Positions 8,787 to 18,049 are shown, numbered from the stretch's first letter. The stretch: 64,000 bases of DNA from CAXMRP01 sp965216515 (GCA_965216515.1 OZ244173.1:3224001-3288000); one strand, 5' to 3'. Program-made: numbers and translations. Notes: generated from the letters alone by a model not told the origin.

Positions 8787-9542
8787 TCAGGTATCGGCAT
8801 CCTCGGCATAGTCCACAGCCACGAGATACAGGCCGTGCGGCGGCGCCACCGGGCCGCAGCGGCTGCGGTCGCAGGCGACCAGCGCCATGGTCAGGTCGTC
8901 CGCCGACCAGCGGCCCTCGCCGACAAGGCGCAGCGAGCCGGCGATCGACCGCACCTGCCTGTGCAGGAATGACCGCGCCGTAACGGCGATACCGATCCGG
9001 TTGCCGGACCGTTCCGCTGATATGGCATCAAGCGTCTTTACCGGGCTCTTCGCCTGGCACTCGGCCGCCCGGAATGTCGTGAAATCGTGCTTTCCGCAAA
9101 GCCGCTGGGCTGCCGCGTTCATGGCGTCGGCGTCCAGTGGCGTGCTGATGTGCCAGGCCCGGTTGCGATCCAGCACAAGCGGTGCGCGCCGATTGCAGAT
9201 CTCATACCGATAGTGCCGCCGCACCGCCGAAAACCGCGCGTCGAAATCGCCAGCCACCCGCTTGGCGTCCAGCACGGCAACCGGCTCGGGCCGCAAATGC
9301 GCGTTGATCGCGTCTGCAACCGTGGAGTCTGGCCATTCGCGGGAAAGATCGACATGGGCGACTTGTCCCAGCGCATGGACGCCGGCATCGGTGCGTCCTG
9401 CACCCTGGACCCTCATGGCCTCGCCCGAAAACCCGGCGATAGCCTGTTCCAGCGCGGTCTGCACGGAACGGCCGTTCTCCTGGTGCTGCCAACCGGAAAA
9501 CGGTGTTCCGTCATATTCCAGTGTCAACTTGTATCGCGGCAT
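8787..9542 (-). CDS. truA: tRNA pseudouridine(38-40) synthase TruA
   Basis: The 251-residue TruA has the catalytic motif GAGRTDAGVHALGQ, with the nucleophile Asp at residue 52, and the C-terminal FLHRQVRSIAGSL motif. It converts uridines 38-40 of the tRNA anticodon arm to pseudouridine. Its length is normal (about 245-270). It is the last gene of a def-fmt-truA run read leftward, an order common in alphaproteobacteria, with 24 bases between fmt and truA. Confidence 0.97.
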   Translation of the reverse strand: MPRYKLTLEYDGTPFSGWQHQENGRSVQTALEQAIAGFSGEAMRVQGAGRTDAGVHALGQVAHVDLSREWPDSTVADAINAHLRPEPVAVLDAKRVAGDFDARFSAVRRHYRYEICNRRAPLVLDRNRAWHISTPLDADAMNAAAQRLCGKHDFTTFRAAECQAKSPVKTLDAISAERSGNRIGIAVTARSFLHRQVRSIAGSLRLVGEGRWSADDLTMALVACDRSRCGPVAPPHGLYLVAVDYAEDADT

Positions 9543-9566
9543 GTGTCAGGCCCTGGCAGGCATGTT

Positions 9567-10514
9567 TTAGGTCTCGCTCAGGCCTGGCAATGCCGAGCCG
9601 ACCGCCACCGGATTGCCGCGCAGGAATGAGGCACTGTCCATTGGCGCTTTGCCCGCCGGCTGTAGTTGTTCAAGCGCGATCGCGCCCCGACCGCAGGCGA
9701 TAATCAGTTGATCGCCAATCACCGTGCCCGGCGTCCCGCTGCCATTCATGGGCACTGCCCTGAGGACCTTGACCCGCCTGTTTGTATCCGTGGCCGGCAG
9801 AAGGCACCAGGCGCCGGGCGCCGGCGACAGGCCACGGATTTGGTTGTGGATATCTGTCGCCGATCGGTTCCAGTCGATCCGGGTTTCCGACTTGCTGATC
9901 TTGTCGGCATAGGTGACCCCGGTTTCCGGCTGCGCTTTGCAGGACAAACCATCGTGTTCCAGCGCGGCGATCGCACGCACGATCAGGTCCGCGCCAAGAC
10001 TCGCGAGCCGGTCGTGAAGGCTGCCGGCGCTTTCATCGGGCGCAATGGCCGTCCGTTCCGCCAGGCAAACAGGACCTGTATCAAGCCCGGCGTCCATTTT
10101 CATCACCGCCACACCGGTTTCCCGGTCCCCCGCCATGATTGCCCGTTGGATCGGCGCCGCACCGCGCCATCGCGGCAACAGCGAGGCGTGAATGTTGTAG
10201 CAGCCCAGTCGCGGGGCACCGAGGACCGCCTCCGGCAGGATCAATCCGTAAGCGACGACAACCGCGGCATCGGCGCCAAAGCCGGCGAATTGCGCCTGCG
10301 GGTCATTGCCCCTGAGGCTGGTTGGCGCCACGACCGGGATACCGAACAACTCCGCCTGGCGATGGACGGCGGATTGCCGCTCGGCCATCCCGCGCCCGGC
10401 CGGCCGTGGCGGTTGTGTGTAAACCGCCGCGATTTCGTGGCCCCGCCCCGCCAGTTCGGTCAATGCCGGAACAGCGAAGTCAGGCGTTCCCATGAAAATC
10501 AGACGCAGGGTCAT
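9567..10514 (-). CDS. fmt: Methionyl-tRNA formyltransferase
   Basis: The 315-residue protein starts with the family N-terminus LIFMGTPDFAVPAL. It carries the formyltransferase active-site region NIHASLLPRWRGAAPIQ, and MDAGLDTGP, followed by the C-terminal tRNA-binding domain. It formylates initiator Met-tRNA using 10-formyl-tetrahydrofolate. It sits between def and truA; def removes the formyl group later, so the pair forms the standard N-formyl-methionine module. Confidence 0.97.
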   Translation of the reverse strand: MTLRLIFMGTPDFAVPALTELAGRGHEIAAVYTQPPRPAGRGMAERQSAVHRQAELFGIPVVAPTSLRGNDPQAQFAGFGADAAVVVAYGLILPEAVLGAPRLGCYNIHASLLPRWRGAAPIQRAIMAGDRETGVAVMKMDAGLDTGPVCLAERTAIAPDESAGSLHDRLASLGADLIVRAIAALEHDGLSCKAQPETGVTYADKISKSETRIDWNRSATDIHNQIRGLSPAPGAWCLLPATDTNRRVKVLRAVPMNGSGTPGTVIGDQLIIACGRGAIALEQLQPAGKAPMDSASFLRGNPVAVGSALPGLSET

Positions 10515-10580
10515 CGGGCGGCGGGTCGAAGGGCGCTTGTGTTCAGGAGCACAGGCGCCGGCAACAGCCGGTGTCGGCGT

Positions 10581-11126
10581 TCAGGCGGTCGGGCCATGGC
10601 CACGTTCTTTTTCCGCCTGCCGCGCCGCCTTGGTGAACTTGCGAACAACAAGATCCCGCTTCAGTTTCGACAGGTGGTCGATGAAAAGCGTGCCGTCCAG
10701 ATGGTCCACTTCGTGCTGGATCACGGTCGCCAGCAATCCGTCCGCCGACATCTCCTGTTGCTTGCCGTCATAGTCGACATAACGTACGCGGACCGTGTTC
10801 GGGCGCTCGATTTCGGCGAAGTACTCCGGAATCGAAAGACAGCCTTCTTCGTAGAGGGATCGTTCGTCGGACCTGTCCACGATTTCCGGATTGATGAGGA
10901 AGATCGGATTATGCTCCTCCGTTTCCTCGTCGCGGCAAGTGTCGATCGTAACGATCCGCTTCAAAACGCCGACCTGGACCGCCGCCAGGCCGATCCCTGG
11001 CGCGTGATACATGGTCTGGAGCATGTCGTCGAGAAAGGCGCGCACCTCATCATCCACCGTTTCGATCGGCGCGCTCCTTTTCCGCAGGATCGGATCCGGC
11101 AGTGTCACGATATCGCGTATGGCCAT
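10581..11126 (-). CDS. def: Peptide deformylase
   Basis: The 181-residue metallohydrolase has all three family motifs: GIGLAAVQ, EGCLS and QHEVDHLDG, which supply the metal-binding Cys and two His plus the catalytic Glu. It removes the formyl group from nascent proteins. ATG 11126 (MAIRDIV) is chosen because it matches the family N-terminus. The frame stays open to 11183, but that extension is not conserved-looking. It is divergent from rmuC, with 97 bases for both promoters. Confidence 0.95.
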   Translation of the reverse strand: MAIRDIVTLPDPILRKRSAPIETVDDEVRAFLDDMLQTMYHAPGIGLAAVQVGVLKRIVTIDTCRDEETEEHNPIFLINPEIVDRSDERSLYEEGCLSIPEYFAEIERPNTVRVRYVDYDGKQQEMSADGLLATVIQHEVDHLDGTLFIDHLSKLKRDLVVRKFTKAARQAEKERGHGPTA

Positions 11127-11223
11127 GGTGGCCGCGAGATAAGGTTTGTGCGGGCTCCCGTCAACGTTGCGCCGATTCGCCAATCTGCCGCACCATGTCG
11201 GCCGAATCGGCTATGTTCTCCTT

Positions 11224-12420
11224 ATGGACCCCGTAATCGAAGCGCTTTCCCGTCTTGCCGGCCGGCCGATAACCGAATTTGAGCTGGCTATCGGGGCGGC
11301 AGTCGTTTTCATATTGTTGGCGTTCGCCATCGGATTCGTCCGCTCCAGGCGGGCAAGTCGCCGGGCCGAAGCGGCGGCTGCCGCCCGGGCCGCCGAACTG
11401 GAAGCGCAGGTCGGCGACCTTCTGAGGGCGCAGTCGGAGCTGTCCGGACGGCTTCAGGCCGTCGGTGAAATGGTCGGGACAAGTCAGTCGGATCTCAACC
11501 GGACCCTTTCGGAGCGTCTGGACGGCCTCGGTCACCGATTGAGCCAAAGCGTCGGCGAGCAGACCCGCAGCACCGGCCAGAGCCTCAAGCAGCTGTACGA
11601 ACGGCTCGCCGTGCTCGATGTCGCCCAGAAGAACATAAACGATCTGGCCGGGCAGGTGACAAACCTCTCCAATATCCTCGACAACAAGCAGACACGCGGC
11701 GCCTTCGGCCAGGGGCGGATGGAGGCGATCATCGCCGATGGTCTTCCCAAAGGCGCCTATGGATTTCAGGCGACGCTCTCAAACCGGAGCCGGCCCGATT
11801 GTCTGGTCTTCATGCCCAACGAGGCGCCGCCGCTCGTGGTCGACGCCAAATTTCCGCTTGAAGGCTATACGGCCTTGAAACAGGCCGAGACGCCGGAGCA
11901 AGGCAAGGCAGCGCAACAGAAGTTCCGCGCCGACATCATCAAGCACGTCAAGGATATCCGCGATCGCTATTTCATCCCCGGCGAGACCCAGGATACCGCG
12001 TTCATGTTCGTGCCGTCGGAATCGGTATTCGCCGAAATCCATGAGCGGTTCGAGGACATCGTTCAACGCGCCCACAAGGCCCGTGTGGTCATCGTTTCGC
12101 CGTCGCTCCTGATGTTGTCGATCCAGGTAATTCAAGCGGTATTGCGCGATGCCCGGCTGCGCGAACAGGCCCACATCATTCACGACGAGGTTATGAAACT
12201 GATGGCCGATATCGGCCGGTTGGACGACCGGGTTCGCAAGCTGGCCCTGCATTTCGGCCAGGCGCAGGCCGACATCGAGATGATACAGACATCGAGCGAC
12301 AAGGTGACAAAGCGGGGCAGGCGTATCGAAAATCTCGGTTTCGGCGGCGAAGGGGGAGATGGCGCCGCCACAGGAAACGTCAGCCAGCATCCCCGCCCGC
12401 GCCTGGCTGGAAACGAATAG
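11224..12420 (+). CDS. rmuC: DNA recombination protein RmuC homologue
   Basis: The 398-residue protein has an N-terminal membrane helix (residues about 17-37), a coiled-coil region (residues about 45-150), and the RmuC domain with FVPSESVFAEIHE and VIVSPSLLMLSIQVIQAVLRD. RmuC proteins limit certain DNA inversions and have a PD-(D/E)XK-like core. The biochemical role is not settled. ATG 11224 is chosen because it starts directly before the membrane segment. The frame upstream to 11146 overlaps the def promoter region. Confidence 0.88.
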   Translation: MDPVIEALSRLAGRPITEFELAIGAAVVFILLAFAIGFVRSRRASRRAEAAAAARAAELEAQVGDLLRAQSELSGRLQAVGEMVGTSQSDLNRTLSERLDGLGHRLSQSVGEQTRSTGQSLKQLYERLAVLDVAQKNINDLAGQVTNLSNILDNKQTRGAFGQGRMEAIIADGLPKGAYGFQATLSNRSRPDCLVFMPNEAPPLVVDAKFPLEGYTALKQAETPEQGKAAQQKFRADIIKHVKDIRDRYFIPGETQDTAFMFVPSESVFAEIHERFEDIVQRAHKARVVIVSPSLLMLSIQVIQAVLRDARLREQAHIIHDEVMKLMADIGRLDDRVRKLALHFGQAQADIEMIQTSSDKVTKRGRRIENLGFGGEGGDGAATGNVSQHPRPRLAGNE

Positions 12421-12518
12421 CTTTGGTTTTTCAATGCATTGCAAAGTCGTTACGATTTTAGTCAATTGCCGTTCTTAACATTTATGGCCGAGCGAGAAAT
12501 CTGTGCGACAAGGGTCCC

Positions 12519-12704
12519 ATGAAAAAGGTGATGATCCATCTGACGATTGTCGGTCTGGTTTCGTTCGCTGCCGACCTGATGTTGAACGAAGGCCGGGCGT
12601 CCCAGGCGCTGGTGCGTGATCTGGACTCCGATCGGATCGTCGCGTCGAGCAAACGCAAGGCTGACAGGGCGAACGCCTATATTCGTTCAAGCGCATCCAT
12701 GTAG
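12519..12704 (+). CDS. Small protein of unknown function (61 residues)
   Basis: The gene is not recognised. The frame begins with ATG preceded by AAGGG with a short spacing. It encodes a lysine start, a hydrophobic stretch (residues about 6-20, possibly a signal or membrane anchor), and a hydrophilic tail rich in Arg, Lys and Ser. It lies between rmuC and the convergent recR. It could be a real small exported protein or a chance frame; codon use cannot decide at this length. Confidence 0.35.
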   Translation: MKKVMIHLTIVGLVSFAADLMLNEGRASQALVRDLDSDRIVASSKRKADRANAYIRSSASM

Positions 12705-12781
12705 CGCCTGAACATGGTCCCGGGACGTTGCGCCCGCATGTTCGCCACGGCCACCGGCTAACAATCGCCGATCCACAACGA

Positions 12782-13387
12782 TCAAAACGGCGTGCGGCTT
12801 CGCATGGCCGCTGCCAGCGTGCCGTCGTCCAGATAGTCCAGTTCCCCGCCCACCGGCACGCCATGGGCCAGGCGGGTCACCTTCACGCCGCTGCCGGACA
12901 GCTGGTCGGTGATGTAGTGGGCCGTTGTCTGGCCTTCCACCGTGGCATTGACCGCAAGGATCAGTTCGTCGACGGCGCCCGACCGCGCCCGGCCGATCAG
13001 GCCGGTGATGTTGAGGTCGTCCGGCCCGATTCCGTCAAGCGGCGAAAGCGTTCCGCCGAGAACATGGTACTTGGCCTTGATCGCGCCGGCCCGCTCCAGC
13101 GCCCACAGGTCACCGACATCCTCCACGACCACCAATGTCTTGTCGTCCCGGCGCGGATCGGCGCATATGGCGCAAGGGTCTGTCGTATCGACATTTCCGC
13201 AGACCGAACACAGGCTGACCGTTTCGGCCACCTCCGCCATCGCAACCGCAAGCGGACCGAGGAGGGCGTCTTTTCTTTTCACCAGATAAAGCGCAGCCCG
13301 TCTTGCCGAGCGTGGTCCGAGCCCCGGCAGCCGCGCCAGAAGCTGGATTAGCCGTTCGATCTCCGGACCGATGACTTGTCGGCTCAT
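12782..13387 (-). CDS. recR: Recombination mediator RecR
   Basis: The 201-residue RecR has the helix-hairpin-helix region LARLPGLGPRSARRAALYL, the zinc finger C-SVC-GNVDTTDPCAIC, and a Toprim domain. It acts with RecF and RecO in loading RecA at gaps. The order dnaX-ybaB-recR, read leftward, is the conserved bacterial arrangement. Length and motifs are complete. Confidence 0.97.
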   Translation of the reverse strand: MSRQVIGPEIERLIQLLARLPGLGPRSARRAALYLVKRKDALLGPLAVAMAEVAETVSLCSVCGNVDTTDPCAICADPRRDDKTLVVVEDVGDLWALERAGAIKAKYHVLGGTLSPLDGIGPDDLNITGLIGRARSGAVDELILAVNATVEGQTTAHYITDQLSGSGVKVTRLAHGVPVGGELDYLDDGTLAAAMRSRTPF

Positions 13388-13405
13388 CTTGGCTTGAAAG
13401 TTCCT

Positions 13406-13729
13406 CTAGATCGGCAATTTCATGCCCGGGGGAAGGGGCAGGCCGGCCGTCAGTTCCTGCATCTTCGCCGCGGCTTCGACCTCCGCCTTGCCGCGTGCAT
13501 CATTGGCTGCCGCCACGATCAGATCCTCCAGGATCTCCACCTCATCTTCCTTCACGAGGCTGGGATCGATCTTGACCGACTTCAGTCCGCCTTTGCCATC
13601 GACAGTGACGGTCACCAAGCCTGCGCCCGACGTGCCGCTGATCGTCATGTCGGCGATCTCCTGCTGCAGGTCCTGCATTTTCTCCTGCAGTTCCTTGGCT
13701 TTGCTCATCATGCCCATCAGGTCGCGCAT
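13406..13729 (-). CDS. YbaB/EbfC family nucleoid-associated protein
   Basis: The 107-residue protein starts MRDLMGMMSKAKELQEKMQ and has the central SGAGLVTVTVDGKGGLKSVKIDPSL signature of the YbaB/EbfC family. These are small dimeric DNA-binding proteins usually encoded between dnaX and recR, as here. The start at 13729 is supported by GGAG six bases upstream and by the family N-terminus. The open frame reaches back to 13807, but the added part is not family-like. Confidence 0.94.
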   Translation of the reverse strand: MRDLMGMMSKAKELQEKMQDLQQEIADMTISGTSGAGLVTVTVDGKGGLKSVKIDPSLVKEDEVEILEDLIVAAANDARGKAEVEAAAKMQELTAGLPLPPGMKLPI

Positions 13730-13803
13730 GGTTTCTCCATTTCTATTGTCTCGTCTTTCGCATCTCGATGGGTGAGCGCGGCAAACCGGGTTCGGATCGC
13801 CAA

Positions 13804-15672
13804 TCACTCCTCATCCCTGTTTGCCCGTTCGGTGGTGCGCATGTCACGCACACCGACGATCTCGGCGCCCGGAAACGTATCAAGCACATGTGCAACCAAC
13901 GGATCGGACTTGATCTCGGTGATAACTTTTGCGTTCTCCACCTTGCGCCGCTGGTGGACGCTCATCGCTTCCGGCCCCGGCGTTCCGATGATGACGAACC
14001 AGCGTTCACCGGTCCAGGATTGCAGCGCTTCACCGATGCGTTGAGGCAGGCCGGGATCCGCATCCGGCGTCAGGGCGATTTCCAAACGCCGATCGTTCAG
14101 GCCCAGCGGAATGACGTCCCGTTCCAGCGCCCGAAGCATCAGTCGGTCGCGTCGTTCGCGGGCAAGGTCCAGGAGCGAGCCGAATCTGTCGTGGACACCA
14201 TCGGGCAAAGCCGGTGGCGGCGCCGCCGGTTCCGGCGTCCGGTCCGGCGCCGGCGGAAAGGACGGTTCGACTTTCCTGGCTGTTGCAGCGGTTGCCGCGT
14301 CCTGGCGTTGTCCGGACAAAACCGGGCTTCCGGCCCCTGGATCGCCCATCGCCGATCGCCCCGGCGAACCGGTCTGGCCGGAATGGCCGGCCGCCGCCGA
14401 AGAACCCGAATCCGAAACCGGCGAACCGCCGGATCGGATATCGCCGTTCTGCGCTGGCGCCGACTGCCCGGACGGGTTGGCGCGATCGGCAAGCGCCCGC
14501 AAAACCTCGTCGGGGCTCGGCAGATCCGCGGCATGACACAGCCGTACCAGCACCATGTCCGCCGCCGCCGCCGGCCGCGGTGATCGCGCCGCCTCGTCGA
14601 TCCCGGCGAGGAGCATCTGCCAAAACGTCGACAGCGTCCGTATCGAGAGCGTTTCGGCGAATTCCAGCCCGCGGGTGCGCTCGGTTTCCGATACACCGGG
14701 ATCGTCGGCCGCTGCCGGTGCAATTTTGATCCGGGTTATGAAATGGGTGAAATCGGCGAGATCCGTGAGCACCACCAGCGGCTCGGCGCCGGTTCGGTGA
14801 AGCTCGGCCATGCGATCGAGCGCCTGGGCGGTCCGCCCGGCCGCGACATCGGCAAACAGATCGACGGTTCGGGTCCGGTCGGCGAGGCCAAGCATCGCCT
14901 GCACCGTTTCCGCATTGATGTCGCCGCCGCTGTGAGCGATCGCCTGGTCGAGCATGGACTGGGCATCCCGCACCGATCCTTCCGCGGCCCGCGCGATGAT
15001 GCGAAGCGCCGGCTCGGCGACCGTAACGCCTTCCTGTTCGGCAATATGCGCCAGATTTGCGATCAGGTCGGCCGCGTCGACCCGCTTGAGATCGAAGCGC
15101 TGGCACCGGGACAGGATCGTCACCGGCACTTTGCGGATTTCCGTGGTTGCAAAGACAAACTTCACATGCGGCGGCGGCTCCTCCAGCGTTTTCAGGAGCC
15201 CGTTGAACGCCGACTTTGACAACATGTGCACTTCGTCGATGATGTAGACCTTGAACCGCGCGCTGACCGGGGCGTAACGGGCCGATTCAATGATATCGCG
15301 AATATCGTCGATGCCGGTGTGGGACGCGGCGTCGATTTCGATCACATCGGGATGCCGCCCCTCCATGATTGCCTGGCAATGGATGCCGGGCTCGCCAAAA
15401 TCGACTGTCGGGCCGCCGGCGGGCGCCGCACCGTCTCCGTTTGCGGCATAGTTCAGCCCGCGCGCCAGAATCCGCGCCGTTGTCGTCTTGCCGACACCGC
15501 GCACGCCGGTCAGCATCCAGGCATGCGCAATGCGCCCGGCGGCAAAGGCATTGCGCAGAGTGCGCACCATTGCCTGCTGGCCGATCAGGTCGTCGAACCG
15601 CGCCGGACGATATTTGCGCGCCAGGACCAGATATCCGGATTGGTCGCCTGCGCGCCCTTCCACCTCGCTCAT
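13804..15672 (-). CDS. dnaX: DNA polymerase III subunit gamma/tau
   Basis: The 622-residue clamp-loader ATPase has Walker A GVRGVGKTTTARILARGLN, Walker B VYIIDEVHML with the following sensor regions, and the SRC motif (ILSRCQRFDLKR). It also has a long Pro/Ala/Gly-rich linker and a C-terminal tau-like domain. The zinc-finger cysteines of the E. coli protein are largely missing; only one Cys remains, in HCQAIMEGRH. ATG 15672 (MSEVEGR) is chosen because the frame upstream to 15753 is not conserved-looking. No obvious poly-A slip site for a short gamma form was noticed. Confidence 0.96.
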   Translation of the reverse strand: MSEVEGRAGDQSGYLVLARKYRPARFDDLIGQQAMVRTLRNAFAAGRIAHAWMLTGVRGVGKTTTARILARGLNYAANGDGAAPAGGPTVDFGEPGIHCQAIMEGRHPDVIEIDAASHTGIDDIRDIIESARYAPVSARFKVYIIDEVHMLSKSAFNGLLKTLEEPPPHVKFVFATTEIRKVPVTILSRCQRFDLKRVDAADLIANLAHIAEQEGVTVAEPALRIIARAAEGSVRDAQSMLDQAIAHSGGDINAETVQAMLGLADRTRTVDLFADVAAGRTAQALDRMAELHRTGAEPLVVLTDLADFTHFITRIKIAPAAADDPGVSETERTRGLEFAETLSIRTLSTFWQMLLAGIDEAARSPRPAAAADMVLVRLCHAADLPSPDEVLRALADRANPSGQSAPAQNGDIRSGGSPVSDSGSSAAAGHSGQTGSPGRSAMGDPGAGSPVLSGQRQDAATAATARKVEPSFPPAPDRTPEPAAPPPALPDGVHDRFGSLLDLARERRDRLMLRALERDVIPLGLNDRRLEIALTPDADPGLPQRIGEALQSWTGERWFVIIGTPGPEAMSVHQRRKVENAKVITEIKSDPLVAHVLDTFPGAEIVGVRDMRTTERANRDEE

Positions 15673-15805
15673 TGGTCTTTCATAAGCCCTGCATCGCCGC
15701 GGGTGAAGCGGAATCCCCTGCCGACCCGGCATGTCGGGCCGATCATCGCGCAATCCCGCCGGTAAGGACCGAAAACCCGGGCCGATGCGAATCGCCGCGG
15801 CGGGG

Positions 15806-15834
15806 TTGCGAAGCTGTAGCCGAAGCGCGATATA
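15806..15834 (+). promoter_or_regulatory. Possible promoter of the SRP RNA gene
   Basis: TTGCGA (15806-15811) and GATATA (15829-15834) are separated by 17 bases directly before the SRP RNA. Both are near-consensus housekeeping hexamers. The predicted start falls at the first bases of the RNA helix. Confidence 0.45.
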
Positions 15835-15940
15835 GGGCGCGGGAGGTTGGCGGCGGATGTGTCACTCGCCAACCGGGTCAGGTCCGGAAGGAAGCAGCCC
15901 CAACGAGTTTCGGCGCAGGTCGTCGTTCAGCCTCCTGCCC
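15835..15940 (+). ncRNA. ffs: Small signal recognition particle RNA (4.5S type)
   Basis: The conserved domain IV core GGTCAGGTCCGGAAGGAAGC is present around 15879-15898. The ends can pair (GGGAGG at 15841-15846 with CCTCCT at 15931-15936), giving the long hairpin of the bacterial small SRP RNA. The RNA binds Ffh and targets membrane proteins such as YidC and Sec substrates. It lies upstream of and divergent from dnaX, a location common in alphaproteobacteria. Exact ends are estimated from the pairing, to within a few bases. Confidence 0.93.
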
Positions 15941-16163
15941 AAATCGCCGGCCATCCGGTTCCATCCGCCTTGGGCCCGCGGCGCCAGGCGCCCGGTCCGT
16001 TTCCGCTGAATACAGCCGGTATCGTGTCCGGCCGGCCCGGTCCCGGACAGTGTGGCCGCGGCAAGGTTTTCGGCGCCAAAGCCGGCAGGATCCCCGGATT
16101 CACCTGTCTGGCGGGCAATCTGCGATGCGCTGGCAGCGGCGCATCGGATTTCCGGAGCAAGCA

Positions 16164-17282
16164 ATGATGTCAAGTTCCGTCGCGAAAATCGAAGCGCTGA
16201 AGGTCGATTGGCCGAACAATATTGCCCTGCAGTGCTTCGATCCCTGCTATTTCGAAACCCTCTCCGATGAGCACAAGGCCCGTCTTCTGAAGTGCCTGAA
16301 TTCCGGTATAGAGAACCCGGACAGCGAGATGGGATGCTACGCATGCCAGCCCTCCGACTATGACGACTTCCGGCCGTTCTTCTCCAGGGTGCTGGCGCGT
16401 TACCACAAGGTGCCGGATGATGCGCGCCATGTGAATGACTGGAACCTCGACGGCGTGGAGGGCTTGCCCGACAACGGCATACTCGACATCGCCGCGTTTG
16501 GATTGCCGGCCTTGTCGATACGTGTCCGCACGGCGCGCAACCTCAGCGCGTTCCCGCTGCCGGGCGCCATGACCCGGCCGGACCGTGTTCGCCTCGAAGA
16601 GAGGATGGTGGAGGCGTTTGGCATGTTGATGGCCATGCCGGACTTTGGCGGGACCTATTATTCCATAACCCCCGAAAGCCCTTATTTCATCGACAAGGCG
16701 GCCTATCAGGAGCTGGTGGACGCCCACATCATGTTCAAGGACATGAGCGGTGACCGCTTTCTGACCGCCGCGGGGATCGCCGCCGACTGGCCGTTCGGGC
16801 GTGGCTGCTATGTTTCCGACGACAGGCAGTTCATTATCTGGGTGGGGGAGGAAGACCACCTGCGCATCATGTGCATGCAACACGGAACGGTGTTGAATGC
16901 GGTTTTCGATCGCCTGAAGGCGGCGCTGGCCGTTGTTGAGAAGATCGAATCGATGAAGTTCGCCTATTCGGCCAACTATGGCGTCGTGACCTCGTGCCCG
17001 ACGAATCTTGGCACGGGGATGCGCGCATCCCTCCACATCGCTTTGCCGAATCTCACGGCCGATGGAACCGACGTCAGGGCGAAGGCGATCGCAAAGCCGC
17101 TTGGCTTGTCCGTGCGCGGAATTGGCGGCGAGCACACGCCGATCGGGACCGACGGCACGGTCGATATTTCGCCCACGGCAAGGTTTTGCATCACCGAAGC
17201 GGAGATTGTTGCAAGCCTTTACAAGGGCATCGCGCGCCTGATGGCCGAGGAGAGCAGGGGCCCGGCGGCACGCCAGACTTGA
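16164..17282 (+). CDS. ATP:guanido phosphotransferase (arginine-kinase-like phosphagen kinase)
   Basis: The 372-residue protein aligns by eye with animal arginine kinases along its length. It has the segment QFIIWVGEEDHLRI (residues 222-235; acid pair of the NEED box, Arg234) and the active-site Cys278 in SCPTNLGTGMRAS, with Arg287. SIRVR (118-122) and RGIGGEHT (318-325) hold the nucleotide-phosphate arginines and Glu323. Such enzymes transfer phosphate between ATP and arginine or a related guanidine to buffer ATP. They are frequent in animals and rare in bacteria. The start is supported by GGAG at 16154-16157. One loop difference is RG-I-G where animal enzymes have RG-T-R. All key catalytic residues seem present, so activity is likely; the substrate is inferred. 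Confidence 0.9.
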   Translation: MMSSSVAKIEALKVDWPNNIALQCFDPCYFETLSDEHKARLLKCLNSGIENPDSEMGCYACQPSDYDDFRPFFSRVLARYHKVPDDARHVNDWNLDGVEGLPDNGILDIAAFGLPALSIRVRTARNLSAFPLPGAMTRPDRVRLEERMVEAFGMLMAMPDFGGTYYSITPESPYFIDKAAYQELVDAHIMFKDMSGDRFLTAAGIAADWPFGRGCYVSDDRQFIIWVGEEDHLRIMCMQHGTVLNAVFDRLKAALAVVEKIESMKFAYSANYGVVTSCPTNLGTGMRASLHIALPNLTADGTDVRAKAIAKPLGLSVRGIGGEHTPIGTDGTVDISPTARFCITEAEIVASLYKGIARLMAEESRGPAARQT

Positions 17283-17316
17283 CCCTTGACGCGGGGCGCG
17301 CCCGCGCTGCCCGCCG

Positions 17317-17331
17317 GGCAGGATAGCGATC
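17317..17331. terminator. Short hairpin between phosphagen kinase and convergent gene
   Basis: CTGCCC-GCC-GGGCAG (17317-17331) lies between the two convergent stops. The stem is only 6 bp and no T-run is seen, so the call is weak. Confidence 0.3.
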
Positions 17332-17341
17332 GGTCGCGGAG

Positions 17342-17911
17342 CTAGTCAGCGACCCGCAGTTCCGGCCAGCAACCGCGCCATCTTGCGATTTTTTCCCGAA
17401 AGCGGTGTTCCGAAAAATGCGCCAAATCGCGGCATGGTATCGCCATCATCTCCGGGATCAGCTGAAGCCCTTCGGGTGCATAGATGCGGTAACCGCCGTC
17501 CGGCTTCGTTGTGATGCCGATCTTGCTGGTCCGTTCCATAAATCCGTCAATGCCCTCACACGACGAGCCGATCGGCGCGCGCGGCGCGCCGAATTTGCCC
17601 TCGTACCAAAGATGCACCCGGGCCTGGTTTTTCACTTCGATCAGCGCGGCGACATCTGAAAGCGCCGCCGACACCCGGCGGATGACCCGATCCTCCGCCG
17701 CCCAGGACAGATCGCTGTCGTCGAAATAGAAGACGTCGTAATCCTTTATGCCATATCCGGCCGGTCGCCCGGTCACATGGTTCCACACCGTTTGAAACAG
17801 ACAGCCGGAGACGAGCCAGCCGTCCGGCAGATCCAGCGCCGGCATCCGCGACAGGATTTCCGCATTGACCGGATTTGCAAGGATGATCTCGATAAAGTCC
17901 TGCTCTCTCAT
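17342..17911 (-). CDS. Nucleotidyltransferase-fold family protein (NTP_transf_6 / DUF925 type)
   Basis: The 189-residue protein has the family start ILANPVNAEILSRMPALDLPDGWLVSG. The core GIKDYDVFYFDDSDLSWAAEDRVI holds the acidic residues expected of a nucleotidyltransferase fold, followed by IEVKNQARVHLWYEGKFG and a C-terminal FSEHRFREKIARW. The family is widespread in proteobacteria, but its substrate is unknown. MREQDF at 17911 fits family N-termini. An in-frame ATG at 17962 is an alternative. It is convergent with the phosphagen kinase gene. Confidence 0.8.
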   Translation of the reverse strand: MREQDFIEIILANPVNAEILSRMPALDLPDGWLVSGCLFQTVWNHVTGRPAGYGIKDYDVFYFDDSDLSWAAEDRVIRRVSAALSDVAALIEVKNQARVHLWYEGKFGAPRAPIGSSCEGIDGFMERTSKIGITTKPDGGYRIYAPEGLQLIPEMMAIPCRDLAHFSEHRFREKIARWRGCWPELRVAD

Positions 17912-18049
17912 TTCCAGCGCCTGCCGGAATCGATCGACCGCACGTCTTTGGCAGCGCGCCATGATCGGCGCCCGCTCGCCACGCCGGCACTGACGCACAT
18001 GCGGTGCCGGATCGGAAGGCGGAAGTGCGCTCTCGGTCCGGATACCAAC

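Noticed and set aside
10515..10580. Imperfect hairpins between fmt and def
   Set aside because: Arms are imperfect and lie within a co-directional housekeeping run, so a terminator is not supported.
16164..17282. McsB-type protein arginine kinase
   Set aside because: The protein has the N-terminal helical domain and full-length pattern of animal arginine kinases, and no mcsA or clpC partner is adjacent.
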